Positions 62,571 to 64,000 of a stretch of DNA of 64,000 bases are shown here, piece by piece. This DNA comes from Trissonchulus latispiculum (taxonomy: Eukaryota > Nematoda > Enoplea > Enoplida > Ironidae). Under the pieces are notes generated by a model. It searched no databases and was not told the DNA's origin. It was given only the letters and a program-made list of their open reading frames with translations. The stretch is from contig JASAND010030983.1 of NCBI GenBank assembly GCA_030248195.1, positions 1 through 64,000 of the forward strand, in the 5' to 3' direction. The position numbers and the translations under genes are program-made. Positions within the stretch are counted from its first letter, which is position 1. Every line of letters starts with the position of its first letter.

Positions 62571-64000
62571 TCAAATTTCCTTATTCAAAATTGCCACAAA
62601 CTCTTTACCCTGATCCGAAATTAGAGTTTTGGGTGATCCGTATTGCAAAATTATAAACTCAAGGAAAGTTTGGGCCACTGTGTAAGCAGTTTCATTCTTA
62701 ATGGGTATGGCAATAACATATTTCGAGAATGCGTCAATAAAACTAAAGACATGTTTCATTCCGCGTTTGGAGGTTTTGGAAATATCCATCAAGTCGCAGT
62801 GTGCGCGTTCGAAAGGTTCTAAAGCCAGCGGAGGGTGTCGCAACAGGGCTCGAGGATTTCGAGGAGGCCCTTTTCGCCTTTGACACCTAGGACAAGATTG
62901 TATCCAATTTTTAACATCAGTGCGCATTCCAGGCCACCAAAAATGTTCGGCTAGTCGGTAAAAAGTTTTATTCTGACCGCCATGTGCAGCGTATGGGCTG
63001 TCATGACACGCGGCTAGTGCCTCCTCTTTAAGGACTTCCGGCACGGCCAAGACCTCAAGCGTGGTGTTGCGCATACGCTCTAGATGCACTAAGACACCTT
63101 CTCGCAAATCGCATTGTTCGGCCAAAGCAGCTATTCGTACGGCCCTATTGAAATTGCTCGGCAAGCGGTGAGTCTGTTTGTACGTCATAATCTCCCCGAG
63201 GAGCAAGTCATCTTGCTGCAACTCTTGCAGTTTGCTCCACGACTTAGGGTTCAAAATTACATTAGAGTTGTCGCGGACAGTGACCTCGAAGGCATCCCCA
63301 AAGTTAGCACTAAGTCTACCTTTCCGTTTCCGTCGGCCGGTTTCGGACGATCGGAATTCGGCGCGGAGCGGTTCGCTCTCGGTTGACTCACAGTTTGTTG
63401 CTGCCTTTTGGTGAGGAGGTGGATCGGATTCCGACTCGAGTGTAGTCTGATGAGACTCTGGCTCACTGTCCGATGCCTGCGGCTCTGGTCCGGAGGGCAG
63501 CCGTGGTTGCTTCTTAGGAGTCGGCTCACTACGTTCAGACTCGTCAGATTCAGAGTCCTGCGAAATTTTAGAAACTTTAGACCTCAATGCGGAAGTGCTC
63601 TTGCGAGCTAGGTCTCGTGAAATTTTTGGTGCGATTTCCTCGCGTGTAGGCGTACGGTCCCTTTTGACCACTACCGAGTTTATATGCGCTACGAACTCTT
63701 CACTTTCCTCCTGGTGTAACGGTACACCGTTGCGCTCGCTATCGACTTTATCCCCTTTAAATCCACGTGCTATGTCGGCGAAAAGTGGGTTACGGGATAA
63801 TCCGTCAGCGTTTCTCAGCTGGGGATTATTTCGGTGTTTTATCTCAAAATCATACTCAGAAAAGGTCATCTGCCAACGGGCAAGTCGCGAGTTTCGAGGG
63901 GGGTGTTTCATTAGCCATCTTAAAGCCGATTGATCCGTAAAAAGAGTGAACAGAGGGCCCCCATACAGATAGTGTCTAAAATGCTCAATACCAAACTTCA
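62571..64000 (-). pseudogene. Gypsy pol: RNase H end and integrase core (partial, with stop)
   Basis: The frame enters from beyond the window end (LFTDQSALRWLMKHPPR, then RLARWQMTFSEYDFEIKHR and NADGLSRN, the RNase H end). A 180-residue Ser/Pro/Glu-rich spacer follows. The integrase zinc domain has HDSPYAAHGGQNKTFYRL, then FWWPGM and CPRCQRRKG. The catalytic core has ERAHCDLMDIS (Asp) and LISDQGKEFVA (Asp). A TGA stop at 62571 precedes an in-frame continuation with the Glu segment (YHPAANGQIERWNRTLLDM at about 62520-62464), then the frameshift into 62015-62437. So this copy has at least one stop and one frameshift. Confidence 0.9.

Overview
The window is animal DNA, AT-rich and gene-poor. It has consensus spliceosomal introns and three recognisable host loci, all on the + strand: the 3' end of an ELAV/Hu RNA-binding protein gene (exons at 48-148, 356-656, 961-1122), a complete METTL6-like tRNA m3C methyltransferase gene (29550-31995, three exons), and two exons of an ankyrin-repeat gene (35222-35326 and 48470-48600). 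An ELAV gene points to a eumetazoan, and the transposon content suits an invertebrate. The species cannot be named from the sequence.

Most of the rest is mobile DNA, and two Polinton/Maverick elements dominate. Polinton 1 (11086-29509) has terminal inverted repeats of about 1.7 kb and the 6-bp target duplication TATTTT; its right end lies 40 bp before the METTL6 start codon. It is a damaged relative of a capsid-encoding element. The ATPase and pX-like genes are open, but the major capsid and protease genes are frameshifted, and a deletion has removed the integrase, the penton-like protein and half of a minor capsid protein. It also has unusual cargo that is still open: a TATA-binding-protein-like gene (21185-21679) with an unknown partner gene, a CARD-like death-fold gene at the left end, and a zinc-finger protein at the right end that resembles a PolB N-terminus with no polymerase. 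Each inverted repeat carries its own copy of the same promoter-proximal sequence and 19-nt first coding exon. The same start is thereby spliced to the CARD gene at one end and to the zinc-finger gene at the other.

A Penelope-like retroelement with its GIY-YIG domain ahead of the reverse transcriptase (Naiad-type order) sits inside Polinton 1. It carries a tandemly repeated 3' end and lies beside a spliced L1-ORF1p-like RRM gene; a hAT-type MITE has inserted into one of its repeats.

Polinton 2 (35467-48036, target duplication ATTCAG, short inverted repeats) lies in an intron of the ankyrin gene. Every gene I recognise in it is open: protease, major capsid, pVI-like, penton-like, chromodomain integrase, a basic protein, pX-like, packaging ATPase, two unknown genes, and a divergent 1294-aa protein-primed type DNA polymerase B. 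Its late-type genes are packed with TAATG, TGATG and ATGA overlaps. Three genes share an upstream motif, ATATAAGCAA, and the polymerase promoter carries a perfect 24-bp tandem repeat, two CRE palindromes and a TATA box.

The right end holds the 3' part of a minus-strand Ty3/Gypsy element, which runs off the window. It shows an RNase H end, an integrase with one stop and one frameshift, an OTU-type cysteine protease, and two tandem paralogous accessory genes. Beyond these lies a long hairpin-rich stretch that may be LTR, interrupted by a 1.25-kb near-perfect palindrome. Smaller DNA transposons (Tc1/mariner-like, hAT-like and Harbinger-like MITEs) fill the ELAV-to-Polinton interval.
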